From assembly GCF_000332135.1 (NCBI RefSeq), contig NZ_KB235896.1, positions 3,305,321 to 3,369,320 of the forward strand: 64,000 nucleotides of DNA, written 5' to 3'. The DNA comes from Anabaena sp. PCC 7108 (lineage in GTDB: Bacteria; Cyanobacteriota; Cyanobacteriia; Cyanobacteriales; Nostocaceae). The notes beneath the pieces are model-generated. The model was not told where the DNA came from. It did no database searches and saw nothing but the letters and a program-made list of their open reading frames with translations. This document shows positions 1 to 9,178 of the stretch, piece after piece (positions within the stretch are counted from its first letter, which is position 1; each line of letters opens with the position of its first letter). The position numbers and the translations under genes were made by a program.

Positions 1-1
1 G

Positions 2-568
2 GAATTGAAAAATATCCGCAAAGTGGGATTAAGTCTTCCTGGGTGGCAAACTATTAAACAGTCAGAATCACAAATTGGCGAACATCAATGGTCTTTACAG
101 ATACTCAAGCAAGAAAAGTCAGCTATTGAGGCTATACTGCTTTTGCTACCACAAAATGGACCGAGGGATCAACCAGAGATAGAGTGGACAGATGTTAACG
201 GCTGGGGGAAATTAACTTGGGGAAAGTGGGATATAGCTCAATATCGTCCTGCTGAATTTACTGTTAAACAGCCCACTCTTCAGTCAAATACAACCAAAAA
301 AGTTGCAGCTAGATTTTTTCGGGCTACAACACAACAACAAACTTTTGCTGTTTTACAATGGTACGCAATGCCAGATAGTGGAACTTCATTACCAGTGAAT
401 TGGTTTGTGGCAGACCAATTAGCACAGTGGCAAAAAAAGCGAGTTCCTTGGGTAGCTGTGAGTATTTTGATACCAATGGAGCCTTTTGGACAAGCAGAAA
501 CATCTTGGCCACAGCTTCAGTCTCTGGGTGAAACAGTGCAAACTGCATTGATGGCAAAAATTCTTTAG
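2..568 (+). CDS. Cyanoexosortase B system-associated protein, 5' end outside window
   Basis: The reading frame is open to the left edge and the first possible initiator is a TTG at base 5, so the true start probably lies upstream. The visible 187 residues have no membrane span after the edge. They carry features I associate with the small partner protein of cyanobacterial exosortases (EpsI/DUF3485-like): an early LPGWQT motif, a central RFFR stretch, QTFAVLQWYA and a RVPWVAV strand near the C-terminus. Such partners are thought to act on the periplasmic side with the exosortase, which sorts PEP-CTERM proteins in exopolysaccharide producers. The next two genes are Wza-like and Wzc-like export genes, which fits. 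The family name is from recall of the motif pattern, so it is moderately sure. Confidence 0.6.
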   Translation, partial: ELKNIRKVGLSLPGWQTIKQSESQIGEHQWSLQILKQEKSAIEAILLLLPQNGPRDQPEIEWTDVNGWGKLTWGKWDIAQYRPAEFTVKQPTLQSNTTKKVAARFFRATTQQQTFAVLQWYAMPDSGTSLPVNWFVADQLAQWQKKRVPWVAVSILIPMEPFGQAETSWPQLQSLGETVQTALMAKIL

Positions 569-595
569 AGTATATTATTTAACCATACTGCACTG

Positions 596-1948
596 ATGTT
601 GACAGTTTCTAGTTTTTATATGCGTACATTCAGCGCCTTGTGTTTTTTAACTATTCAGGTATGTGTTAGCTTAATCACATCCATCCCACCTGTTGTAGCC
701 CAGCCTTCGACATCTTCAGAACCAGCACCAGAGCAATTTTCCGCACCTGCTGCCAGTAATGAAAATCAGGAAATTTCACCACAATTCAGCCGCTATTTCT
801 TAGGGATAGGAGATGGAATTGCCGTCGTTGTTCAGCGTCCTCCTGGAATTTACCGCTTAGGAGTTGGAGATTCTATTGCTGTAACAGTTGAGCGGTTTCC
901 AGACTTAAGTTTTCAAGCGGCAATTAATTTAGAAGGAAACATTGTCGTACCGCTGTTGGGAGTCATATCTTTGCAAGGCTTAACTTTGCAAGAAGCACAG
1001 GAAAAAATTCGCTCTAGCTTAGATCGTTATGTCATTAATCCAAAGATATTATTATCACTAAGTGGGCAACGTCAAGATTTGAGTTTTCAAGGAACAATTA
1101 GTCAAGACGGCAATATATTGGTTCCACAAGTCGGGAAAGTTTTTATACAAGGCTTAAGTTTAGAAGAAGCCCAAGAAAAAATTCGCTTGGCCTTAAGTCC
1201 GATTACTACTGATACAGTCATATTATCTTTGACACAGATGCGTCCAGTACAAATTACAATTACAGGGGAAGTATTTCGTCCAGGAATTTATTCTGCGGGT
1301 TCAGGAATGCCGCGAATTACTGATCTTTTGCCTTTAGCAGGTGGTTCTACCTTGACCGCTGACCTCAGACAAGTGCTAATTCGTCGTCAATTAACTGATG
1401 GTTCCATAGTTTCACAAACTATTAATTTATATACGGCTTTGCAAAATGGTGGTTCACTGCCTCAGGTGCGCTTACAAGATGGGGATTCAATAATTATACC
1501 TCGTCGAGAACTTGGTACTGATGACGGTTATGATCGTAAATTGGTGGCACGTTCAAATTTAGCTATCCCCCAGATTAAAGTCCGAGTTCTCAACTATGCT
1601 GCGGGAGGAATTTCCCTTCAATCGTTACCCAATGGCAGTACATTTCTAGACGTGTTAGGAAGTGTTCCTCTGAATACTGCTAATCTTAGAGATATTGCAT
1701 TGGTTCGTTTTGATCCTGAAAAAGGAAAAGCTGTTACTCAAAGACTTGATGCGAAAAAGGCACTTAGTGGCGATGTTTCTCAAAATGTAGCATTACAAGA
1801 TAATGATGTAATTGTTGTTGGCAGAAATCTTGTTGGTAAACTTACTAATTTATTGAGTACTATCACCCAACCTTACTTTAATGTACAATCATTTATCCGC
1901 TTTTTTGAAAATTTTGGTAGCGGCTTATTTGGTGGTGGGTCAAATTAA
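596..1948 (+). CDS. Wza-like polysaccharide export protein with SLBB domains
   Basis: Predicted periplasmic/outer-membrane channel component of exopolysaccharide export. The N-terminus has a signal peptide (hydrophobic stretch from about residue 11, then VVAQP near 33-37). ATG at 620 (MRTFSALCF) gives a cleaner signal peptide and is an alternative start. Residues about 85-213 hold Poly_export units, including paired GDGIAVVVQR/GDSIAVTVER segments (72-81, 91-100) and two copies of an LSFQ-x-x-I...GNI-x-VP unit (103-157 and 161-213). SLBB-like domains follow at about 217-305 and 325-410. There is no lipobox Cys after the signal, unlike E. coli Wza. The gene lies 27 bp after the exosortase-associated gene and 55 bp before the Wzc-like gene, so an export operon is likely. 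Confidence 0.88.
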   Translation: MLTVSSFYMRTFSALCFLTIQVCVSLITSIPPVVAQPSTSSEPAPEQFSAPAASNENQEISPQFSRYFLGIGDGIAVVVQRPPGIYRLGVGDSIAVTVERFPDLSFQAAINLEGNIVVPLLGVISLQGLTLQEAQEKIRSSLDRYVINPKILLSLSGQRQDLSFQGTISQDGNILVPQVGKVFIQGLSLEEAQEKIRLALSPITTDTVILSLTQMRPVQITITGEVFRPGIYSAGSGMPRITDLLPLAGGSTLTADLRQVLIRRQLTDGSIVSQTINLYTALQNGGSLPQVRLQDGDSIIIPRRELGTDDGYDRKLVARSNLAIPQIKVRVLNYAAGGISLQSLPNGSTFLDVLGSVPLNTANLRDIALVRFDPEKGKAVTQRLDAKKALSGDVSQNVALQDNDVIVVGRNLVGKLTNLLSTITQPYFNVQSFIRFFENFGSGLFGGGSN

Positions 1949-2003
1949 AAACTTTTCCAAAAATTATGATTGATAACTAATAATTAATAACCAATTAAAT
2001 GCT

Positions 2004-4184
2004 ATGACACCACCAATTGTTAAACGTTATATAATTGCATTTGAAAAGTATAAATGGGTTGGAATAGCTAGTTCTTGTTTAGTAGTAGCTGGTTCTATAG
2101 TAGTTGCAATACAACCAGATCCACCAGTTACCTACGTAGCACAATCTGCTTTAAACTACGTTAGTCCAACAATTTCTTTCTCCAAAACAGGGACAGATAT
2201 TCAAGAACAAGGTAAAGAACTAACAGAAGATATTTTATTATCCAACCAAATTCTTGAAACTGTGGCAGCTAAAGTCAAAACTAAACCAAAAACGATTGGT
2301 TCTAATGTGACAATTAAATTTCCTAAGGGAGACAAAAGTGGGAAATTAAACTCCATTATCCTGAGTTATGTAGATAGCAATCCTAACAGAGCTAAAGAGG
2401 TATTGAACGAATTGATGAAGTTAATGGTTCAGTTAAGTGGTGAGATTAATACTGGACGATTAAAAACTATTATTAAAAAATTAAATGATCGCTTACCAGA
2501 GTTTAAACAAGAACTCCAAGCCGCTGAAAATAAACTAGAAGAGTATGATCGCCGAGAAAGACCAGCAATTTTTGCAGCTGAAAATGGAAGTTTGCTAGGT
2601 GGGATTACGTCTAGCCAGAATCAACAAAGACAAATTCAATTTACCATTTCTGGGATTGATGCCCAAATCCGTAGTTTAGAAAATAAATTGGGGTTAACAG
2701 TCGGACAGGCTTATGTTTCTTCAGCTTTGAGTGCCGATCCAATTATTGCCAGCTTGCGATCGCAAATTTATCAAGTTGAATCACAAATAGCTGTTCTTAA
2801 AAAAGATTTACGACCTGAACACCCCACAATGATTCAATTACAGCGTCAAAAAGAAGCCTCTGAAGAATTACTTCAAGAACGTGCCTCTGAGGTGTTAGGT
2901 GGTGGTGGGATGGCAGCTCCTATCCGGGGTAATGTTACGGGGATTCGTACCCAAAGTAGTCTAGATCCCACGCGACAGGCATTAGCAAACCAAATGGTAG
3001 CTTTGCAAACTCAACGAGAGACCCTAGAACAACAACTAAAACAGCAAAAGCAACAAGAGGAACAATTAAGGAGAGAATCTTCTCTTGTACCCAATAAACA
3101 ATTAGAGCGATCGCGTTTGGAGCAGGTAGTTGGACTGAAAAAAGCTATCTATGACCAAATGCAAGCCAAGCTAACTGACGCTAAAACTGCAGAAGCAGAA
3201 ACTGTCAGTAGTCTCAGTATTGCTAATCAGCCAACAGTGAGTGCAACACAGATTAAACCAAAAAGTGTGCCTTCTACATTAGCTATCGGTGGCTTCTTAG
3301 GTGTAGTTATTGGTGGGGGTATTATATTTTTGTTGGGGTCATTGGAAGGAACTTTCAAAACCAGAGAAGATATCCGCGAAAGTCTCAAACAAAAGGAAGT
3401 GCTACTGCTAGGAGAATTGCCTTTGATCCCAGTTGATGATTTGGATCAAGAAGCCTTACCAGTCCTGCTTTCTTCAGACTCGCCATACTTAGAGTTTTAT
3501 GAAAAGTTTCGTAGTAATTTGCGCCGGATAGGTGGTCAAAACTTGAAGGTGATATTGATTACTAGCGTCAGTAGTCAGGAAGGGAAAACAGTCAGTGCTT
3601 ATAACTTGGGTATAGCTTCCGCACTGGCTGGTAAAAGAACCTTAATTATCGAAACCGATTTGCGATCGCCCTCCCGTGCTTCAGCCTTGAAAGTTTCTCC
3701 TGATTCCTATGCTACTATTGAACCTCTGCTTTATTATTCCAGCTTGAGTGACTGCATTCGCTTAGTTCCCGATGTAGAAAATTTATACATTATTCCCAGC
3801 GCCGGACCAGTACGTCAATCTGCTGCTATTATCGAATCAGGGGAAATGCGCCGTCTCATAGAAGACGCACGCGAACGCTATGATTTAGTTATATTGGATA
3901 CCAATCCTCTCAGTATTTCCAATGATCCATTATTAATTCAACCCTACAGTGATGGTATAATTCTGGTGGCACGACCAAACCATACACAAGAAAATATGTT
4001 AGGTGAAGCCATTGATCAATTGGTAGAAGATGAGTTGGGGCTGTTAGGAGCTATTATTAATGGTGCTGATATCAAAGTTAATATACCTGCACCAGTAGTA
4101 GAATTACTTGTCTCGCCGCCGGAAATAGACTTAGAAGTTATCGAACCAGCAGCCGAAATTTCAACTATTTTCGGCAAAAAATAG
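2004..4184 (+). CDS. Wzc-like polysaccharide co-polymerase with BY-kinase-type ATPase domain
   Basis: Inner-membrane polysaccharide co-polymerase controlling chain length and export. Transmembrane segments lie at about residues 18-36 and 426-446. Between them is a periplasmic region with long coiled coils (about 150-190 and 325-370). The cytoplasmic domain resembles bacterial tyrosine kinases: Walker A SSQEGKT near 523-529, Walker A' TLIIETDLRSP near 546-556, Walker B LVILDTNPL near 628. The last 78 residues contain no tyrosine, so the autophosphorylated Tyr cluster of classical Wzc/CapB is missing. Walker A' has ETD where IDADL is usual. ATPase or kinase activity is therefore uncertain, while the co-polymerase role is well supported. 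It ends 3 bp from the convergent rhomboid gene. Confidence 0.9.
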   Translation: MTPPIVKRYIIAFEKYKWVGIASSCLVVAGSIVVAIQPDPPVTYVAQSALNYVSPTISFSKTGTDIQEQGKELTEDILLSNQILETVAAKVKTKPKTIGSNVTIKFPKGDKSGKLNSIILSYVDSNPNRAKEVLNELMKLMVQLSGEINTGRLKTIIKKLNDRLPEFKQELQAAENKLEEYDRRERPAIFAAENGSLLGGITSSQNQQRQIQFTISGIDAQIRSLENKLGLTVGQAYVSSALSADPIIASLRSQIYQVESQIAVLKKDLRPEHPTMIQLQRQKEASEELLQERASEVLGGGGMAAPIRGNVTGIRTQSSLDPTRQALANQMVALQTQRETLEQQLKQQKQQEEQLRRESSLVPNKQLERSRLEQVVGLKKAIYDQMQAKLTDAKTAEAETVSSLSIANQPTVSATQIKPKSVPSTLAIGGFLGVVIGGGIIFLLGSLEGTFKTREDIRESLKQKEVLLLGELPLIPVDDLDQEALPVLLSSDSPYLEFYEKFRSNLRRIGGQNLKVILITSVSSQEGKTVSAYNLGIASALAGKRTLIIETDLRSPSRASALKVSPDSYATIEPLLYYSSLSDCIRLVPDVENLYIIPSAGPVRQSAAIIESGEMRRLIEDARERYDLVILDTNPLSISNDPLLIQPYSDGIILVARPNHTQENMLGEAIDQLVEDELGLLGAIINGADIKVNIPAPVVELLVSPPEIDLEVIEPAAEISTIFGKK

Positions 4185-4187
4185 AGA

Positions 4188-4859
4188 CTAATCACGCTGA
4201 AGCAACCTAAACAGGGGAGCAAAAATCATCCCGAACACAAAACCACCGATATGCGCCCAGTAAGCAACACCTCCAGTTTCTACACTCATATTGGCAGATG
4301 CTTGCAGACTAGCAAAACCAGAAATCAAATTTTGAATAAAGAAAAGACCAATCATTACCACTGCGGGAACATTGATGATGGTGACAAAAAAACCTAGGAA
4401 AACTAAGGTTTTAATTTTTGCTTGAGGAAACCAAAGCAGATATGCACCTAAGACCCCAGCAATTGCACCACTAGCCCCCAAGGAAGGAATAGCAGAATTC
4501 ATACCAATAAACCATTGACATAAGGCAGCAGAAGCACCACAAAACAGATAAAAAATTAGATATTTAAAATGTCCTAAGCGATCTTCAATATTGTTACCAA
4601 ATATCCATAAATACAGCATATTTGATATGAGATGCCACCAACCACCATGTAAAAATTGTGAAGTAAATAACGTTGTCCACTCCCCAGCAAAGTTATTTGT
4701 CAACTCTTGTGGTACTACAGCATATAACTGAAAAAACTGCTCTAATTGCCCATTAGACAAATTTACTTCATGCCAGAAAATGAAAATATTCATTCCAATC
4801 AATCCGTAAGTGAAATACGGAGTGATTCGTGTTGGGTTTTCATCGTAAAGAGGAAACAC
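4188..4859 (-). CDS. Rhomboid family intramembrane serine protease
   Basis: Integral membrane protease of 223 residues with about six hydrophobic segments. The catalytic Ser lies in GASGAIAG (Ser130) and the catalytic His in AHIGGFVFG (His203). The HLISN motif (His76, Asn80) of the oxyanion region is also present, so the active site looks intact. The length suits a basic bacterial six-TM rhomboid without extra domains. It is transcribed towards the Wzc-like gene with only 3 bp between stops and no visible hairpin. Its substrate cannot be inferred from the neighbours. Confidence 0.93.
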   Translation of the reverse strand: MFPLYDENPTRITPYFTYGLIGMNIFIFWHEVNLSNGQLEQFFQLYAVVPQELTNNFAGEWTTLFTSQFLHGGWWHLISNMLYLWIFGNNIEDRLGHFKYLIFYLFCGASAALCQWFIGMNSAIPSLGASGAIAGVLGAYLLWFPQAKIKTLVFLGFFVTIINVPAVVMIGLFFIQNLISGFASLQASANMSVETGGVAYWAHIGGFVFGMIFAPLFRLLQRD

Positions 4860-4981
4860 AGGAGTTTTTTCTCATGATATATTAATTGCAATATAACCTG
4901 ATTGGCTGGAAATTGATCAGCGAAACCGAAAATAATTCCGTGTATTTATTGTAGCAATCTCTATTTAAATACCAGTTATTT

Positions 4982-5689
4982 TTATAAAAATTTTAAAGGA
5001 ATTTGCGAGAAATTGTTCACATATATAAAGTCATGATCTACAGATGTAGTTTGTCTATTTAATCCACAAACGTTGAAATTAGCAGCACTGGCCGCAGCTA
5101 ACTCTTTTGAAGAGTCAGACAGGAACAAAATTTCTGGCGGGAGGACAAGTAATTCTTCTGCAATGGTAAGGTAAGACTGACTCTCCGTCTTATTGCCTGT
5201 AGTTGTATCGAAGTACATGGAGAATAATGGAGTTAAATCCCCCATTAAAGTATTTTTAAACAATAGTTTCTGAGCAGCAATAGAACCGGAAGAATAGACA
5301 GCTAGGGTTAAACCCTTAGCATACCAATGTTGAAGACATTTGACAGCATCAGGATACACATGAGCCTTCAGATCACCACTGTCATAACCTTCTTCCCAGA
5401 TTAAACCTTGTAGAGTTTTTAATGGAGTAATTTTGCGGTCTTCAGTGTGCCAAATCATCAACTGACTCAGGCAGCTTTCCACATCAAGATTTGATTGGTT
5501 ATTAATTTCTCTAACTTGTTGGAAGATATCTTGAATAATCGACAATTCTAGGTGATTATATACCCAGTCTGATAAATGTTTTGCAGAATACGGAAAAAGC
5601 ACTTCATGTACAAAACTAATATCGGTGGTAGTACCCTCAATATCGGTCAGAATAATTTTAAGTCGGTTGCCTTGGTAAGTAACTGTCAT
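4982..5689 (-). CDS. mtnC: Acireductone synthase (enolase-phosphatase E1)
   Basis: Bifunctional HAD-superfamily enzyme of methionine salvage. It enolises 2,3-diketo-5-methylthiopentyl-1-phosphate and removes the phosphate to give acireductone. The N-terminal motif LTDIEGTTTDISFV holds the nucleophile Asp16 and the family-typical Glu18 in place of the second Asp. HAD motif II is AVYSSGS, and LFLSDSSKELAAA near the C-terminus matches motifs III/IV of the family. The length of 235 aa is normal. The start MTVTYQ is the first Met of the frame. Other mtn genes are not adjacent. The gene lies 122 bp upstream of the rhomboid start and is probably a separate unit. Confidence 0.93.
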   Translation of the reverse strand: MTVTYQGNRLKIILTDIEGTTTDISFVHEVLFPYSAKHLSDWVYNHLELSIIQDIFQQVREINNQSNLDVESCLSQLMIWHTEDRKITPLKTLQGLIWEEGYDSGDLKAHVYPDAVKCLQHWYAKGLTLAVYSSGSIAAQKLLFKNTLMGDLTPLFSMYFDTTTGNKTESQSYLTIAEELLVLPPEILFLSDSSKELAAASAANFNVCGLNRQTTSVDHDFIYVNNFSQIPLKFL

Positions 5690-6205
5690 AGAAATATTTG
5701 GTATGTAGGAAACGAGCGTGTCTTTAGACCTGAGAGGAAAGCAACACCAGCGCTAATCAGCTTGTGATGGACAAATAACAACTTTAAAATTTTAGTATAG
5801 ATTGCGATCGCAAATCTTCTGAAGCTGGGCGCAAGCAAATTTATATCATGTCCGGTTGTTCGCGTAGCGTCTCGTCAGAAATATACTTATCATTTAGACT
5901 GACGCGGAGAATTTTTTTTGATAACTGAATTAGGCGGAAATGATATGACGGCGTTACATAATTGCAGGATGATTTGAGAATCTGCATCAATATATAATCA
6001 CCATGTCCCCGTGTCCCCGCGTCAGCCTCAATCATCCCCTTATTCAGCAACGCCGATACGTATCAGTGTCCTCAGATACCCAGCCCTCTATTCAAACACC
6101 ATCTAAATTTCCCATAGTTCAATAAACGCATTATACTTACCAAAGCTTATACTAGATTAAGCTGTATATATCCTCCCTGTATCGGTTTCTAGGTGCAATT
6201 AGACT
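5690..6205. other. 516-bp gap with one inverted-repeat element and no supported gene
   Basis: Between divergent mtnC and the kinase gene. It contains one HIP1 octamer near 5804 and the small inverted-repeat element at 5950-6054. The only longer frame (5841-6050, minus) lies mostly inside that element and is rejected as a gene. The last 100 bp before the kinase are AT-rich and presumably hold its promoter, but I cannot assign boxes with confidence. Confidence 0.6.
5950..6054 (-). repeat. GGCGTTGC-ended inverted-repeat element, copy 1 (MITE-like)
   Basis: A 105-bp element whose ends are imperfect inverted repeats (GGCGTTAC on the left, GCAACGCC on the right). Read on the minus strand it begins GGCGTTGCTGAATAAG and is closely similar to the element at 47627-47740, including the shared interior GATGATTGAGGCTGACGCGG. 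It is non-coding. A third, more diverged relative lies at 59366-59477. Confidence 0.75.
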
Positions 6206-8422
6206 ATGCTGCTAGGTGGACGTTATGAAATGATCGAAGTCTTAGGAACTGGTGGTTTTGGCGTTACTTATAAAGCTACAGACACCCAAAAACCCAGTAA
6301 ACCTATATGTGTGGTGAAGGAACTTCTCCCTCAACACCACTTTAATGTTCGTGTTGCGAATTTTTTTGATAAAGAAGCAAGAATTTTAGAGGTATTGGGT
6401 ACACATTCTCAAATTCCTCACCTACTAGCGTACTTTGAGGAAAACCAAAAATTCTACATAGTGCAGGAATTTATTCAGGGACGGTGTTTAGACAAAGAAA
6501 TTCTCCGCGGTAAGCAGCTTAGTGAGGGTTATGTCACAAAATTATTACAGGATGTTTTAGAAGTTTTAGCATTTGTCCACCAGCAAGGGGTGATTCACCG
6601 CGATATCAAACCGCCAAATCTCATTCGGCGACAGCAAGATGGCAAAGTATGTTTAATTGACTTTGGAATAGTCAAGGAAATGGCTACCCAAATGCTCAAT
6701 AGTCATGGTAATCTGCAAAGTTCAATTGTGGCAGGTACTTATGGTTATATGCCATCAGAACAGGCTAGAGGAAAAACTGTTTTTCAAAGTGATATTTATG
6801 CTGTCGGGATAACTGCTATTCAAGCCTTAACAGGTTTACATCCCCAAAATATTGAAGAAAACCCAGAAACAGGAGAATTAGAATGGAAACAAGCAGTCCA
6901 AGTCAGTAACAATTTAACGGAAGTACTCACAAAAATGGTGCGTCGTCACTATAGCTTACGCTACTCCAATGCTCAAACAGCTTTGGCGGATTTAAAAAAA
7001 TTAACTTCTTCTCTACCTACAGTAATTCCAGTTCCTACTCCTGTCAGAAATATATATTATCAAGAAACAGCAAATCTCGCTCAACAAAGTAACGGAAAAT
7101 TTTCTTCTACAGTGTTGAAAATATTGGAAGTTAAAAGAATTGAGTTAGGCTTATCTGAACTAGAAGCACGGGAAATTAGATCAGCAGTTTTACAACCCTA
7201 TCGAGAGTCTGAACGTCAACAACTAAGAATGCGTCAGGAACAAGAAAGCAAGTTGAAAGAGTATCAACAAGTATTCATGAATGCTGTTAACAAGCAGTAT
7301 CCTTTTAGTCCATCAATGATTAAAGACTTGAAAGACTATCGTCAATTCCTAGGTTTAAAGAATGAAGAAATTGCTATGATAGAGCAACAAATTCTGGCTT
7401 TTAAAAGAGCAGAATATGAACGTCAACAACAAGAAATAAAAAAAATAAATCAAAATCAGCAATCTATTTCAACAGGTTCAATAGCAGGAAATAATCCTCA
7501 GCCAGAATCAGAAAATATATTAAGTGACAAACTAGAATCTTCTTCTATTTTTAAAACTAAATTAGTTGAATTTGAGACGGCAGAACTAATTTTAAAATCT
7601 AGATTTTTGGGTTTAGGAACAGCCTGGGAAATTCAGCGCAGTCAGAAAAAAGCAGAGTTATTTTTAGAAGAATTAGAAAATGGCATAATTTTAGAACTAG
7701 TTATTATTCCTAGTGGTACTTTTTTAATGGGTTCACCAGAAAATGAACTAGAAAGCACCGATAGGGGAAGTCCTCAACATCAAGTGACTATCAAACCATT
7801 TTTTATGGGGAAATTTACTGTCACCCAAGCACAATGGAAAGCTGTTTCTTGTTTCCCAAAAGTTCAAATTGATTTAAACCCAGACCCATCTCATTTTAAA
7901 GGTGCTAACCGACCAGTCGAACAAATATCATGGTATGAAGCACAGGAGTTTTGCGCGAGATTATCACGAAAAACAGGTAAATTATATCGTTTACCCAGTG
8001 AAGCAGAATGGGAATATGCTTGTCGTGCAGGTACAACTACACCATTTTATTTTGGTGCTACTCTTAGCACTAATTTAGCAAATTATAATGGTGAATATGT
8101 TTATAGTAATGGCTCAAAAGGTGTTAACCGCAAAGAAACTACAAATGTAGGAACTTTTCCCGCTAATGCTTTCGGTTTACACGATATGCATGGTAATGTA
8201 TGGGAATGGTGCGAAGATGGTTGGTATGATAATTATATAGGTGCGCCAATTGATGGTAGTGCGCGACTGAGTAGAAGTGATAAACATCCTCGTCGTTTGC
8301 TGCGCGGTGGTTCTTGGTCTTATCGTCCTGTTTACTGTCGTTCTGCGTATCGCGTTAATTACGTTGCGACTTGCAAGGATTTCAATCACGGTTTTCGTGT
8401 TGCTTGTTCTGCTACGAGTTAG
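6206..8422 (+). CDS. Ser/Thr protein kinase fused to an FGE-sulfatase-like domain
   Basis: The N-terminal Hanks-type kinase (about residues 7-275) has the glycine loop GTGGFGVTY, the catalytic Lys in VVKEL (Lys38), HRDIKPPN (Asp133), DFG (Asp152) and the activation-segment end MPSEQARG, so it looks active. A helical, charged linker follows (about 300-470). From about residue 500 to the end is a formylglycine-generating-enzyme-like (SUMF1) fold with FLMGS, LPSEAEWEYACRAG and GNVWEWCEDGWY. The Cys pair of true FGE is incomplete: the GGSW motif is followed by Tyr where the first Cys is expected, and only the second Cys remains. Formylglycine synthesis is therefore unlikely, and a binding role is more plausible. 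There is no transmembrane span. The TPR gene 57 bp downstream may be co-transcribed. Confidence 0.92.
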   Translation: MLLGGRYEMIEVLGTGGFGVTYKATDTQKPSKPICVVKELLPQHHFNVRVANFFDKEARILEVLGTHSQIPHLLAYFEENQKFYIVQEFIQGRCLDKEILRGKQLSEGYVTKLLQDVLEVLAFVHQQGVIHRDIKPPNLIRRQQDGKVCLIDFGIVKEMATQMLNSHGNLQSSIVAGTYGYMPSEQARGKTVFQSDIYAVGITAIQALTGLHPQNIEENPETGELEWKQAVQVSNNLTEVLTKMVRRHYSLRYSNAQTALADLKKLTSSLPTVIPVPTPVRNIYYQETANLAQQSNGKFSSTVLKILEVKRIELGLSELEAREIRSAVLQPYRESERQQLRMRQEQESKLKEYQQVFMNAVNKQYPFSPSMIKDLKDYRQFLGLKNEEIAMIEQQILAFKRAEYERQQQEIKKINQNQQSISTGSIAGNNPQPESENILSDKLESSSIFKTKLVEFETAELILKSRFLGLGTAWEIQRSQKKAELFLEELENGIILELVIIPSGTFLMGSPENELESTDRGSPQHQVTIKPFFMGKFTVTQAQWKAVSCFPKVQIDLNPDPSHFKGANRPVEQISWYEAQEFCARLSRKTGKLYRLPSEAEWEYACRAGTTTPFYFGATLSTNLANYNGEYVYSNGSKGVNRKETTNVGTFPANAFGLHDMHGNVWEWCEDGWYDNYIGAPIDGSARLSRSDKHPRRLLRGGSWSYRPVYCRSAYRVNYVATCKDFNHGFRVACSATS

Positions 8423-8479
8423 TAGTTCTTTATCAAATATTCCTACTTCACAAAATAAGATTTTTTAATTACATAAATC

Positions 8480-9100
8480 ATGTTTTCTACCAATTCTCTA
8501 GAGAATCAACTTCAACGCTGGAACAAAATTATTCATAATCAACCAAATAACCCTAATGCTTACATTCAACGAGGGATGTTTTACTTTAAACTAGCTAAAG
8601 TTGAGGAATCAATTCAAGATTTTGACACCGCAGAAAAATTAGATTCTAAAATCACACCCTATCTTTGGCAACGTGGTTTATCTTATTATTATGTTGAAAG
8701 ATTTGCTGAGGGTGCTAAACAGTTTGAAATAGATTTAACTGTAAATTCTCAAGATGTGGAAGAAACAGTTTGGAGATATCTTTGTATTGCTCGTTTATCA
8801 GGTGTGACAGAAGCGCGTAATTCTCTATTACCTGTGAAAAATGACTCCAGACAAATTATGCGTTCTGTCTATGATTTGTTTGCGGGAAATTGTACAACTG
8901 ATGATGTGTTAAATGTGGGTAAGTTGCATGGAGTAAAGGGTAATTTTTACAGTCATCTTTATTTAGGTTTGTATTATGAAGCTGAGAATAATGTGGAGTT
9001 AGCGCAAGAGTATATTGTTAAAGCTGCTGATAATTACAAGATTGATGACTATATGTGGTATTTAGCAGTGGTGCATAAAAAATTGCGGGGGTGGATGTAG
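8480..9100 (+). CDS. TPR-repeat protein
   Basis: A soluble 206-aa protein. Residues about 24-90 contain TPR motifs (NAYIQRGMFYFKLAKVEESI, then PYLWQRGLSYYYVERFAEGA), and another is near the C-terminus (SHLYLGLYYEAENNVELAQE). The central part (about 95-150) is less regular. I recall similar TPR proteins in cyanobacteria and algae, but no biochemical role is established that I can name. It starts 57 bp after the kinase/FGE-like gene with no terminator between, so it may act with that kinase as an adaptor. That link is inference. Confidence 0.8.
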   Translation: MFSTNSLENQLQRWNKIIHNQPNNPNAYIQRGMFYFKLAKVEESIQDFDTAEKLDSKITPYLWQRGLSYYYVERFAEGAKQFEIDLTVNSQDVEETVWRYLCIARLSGVTEARNSLLPVKNDSRQIMRSVYDLFAGNCTTDDVLNVGKLHGVKGNFYSHLYLGLYYEAENNVELAQEYIVKAADNYKIDDYMWYLAVVHKKLRGWM

Positions 9101-9178
9101 CGCGTTAAAAACGGATGCTGTTATAATACCTAAATACCAACAAACGCTAAAATCTTAACTCAAAAAGCTGTACACAAT

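Noticed and set aside
5841-6050. 69-codon frame on the minus strand
   Set aside because: It lies mostly in an inverted-repeat element, and a similar frame at 47631-47840 exists only because the element is repeated. No ribosome site.
6206-8422. Annotation as sulfatase-modifying factor
   Set aside because: The first Cys of the FGE pair is Tyr and no sulfatase is nearby.
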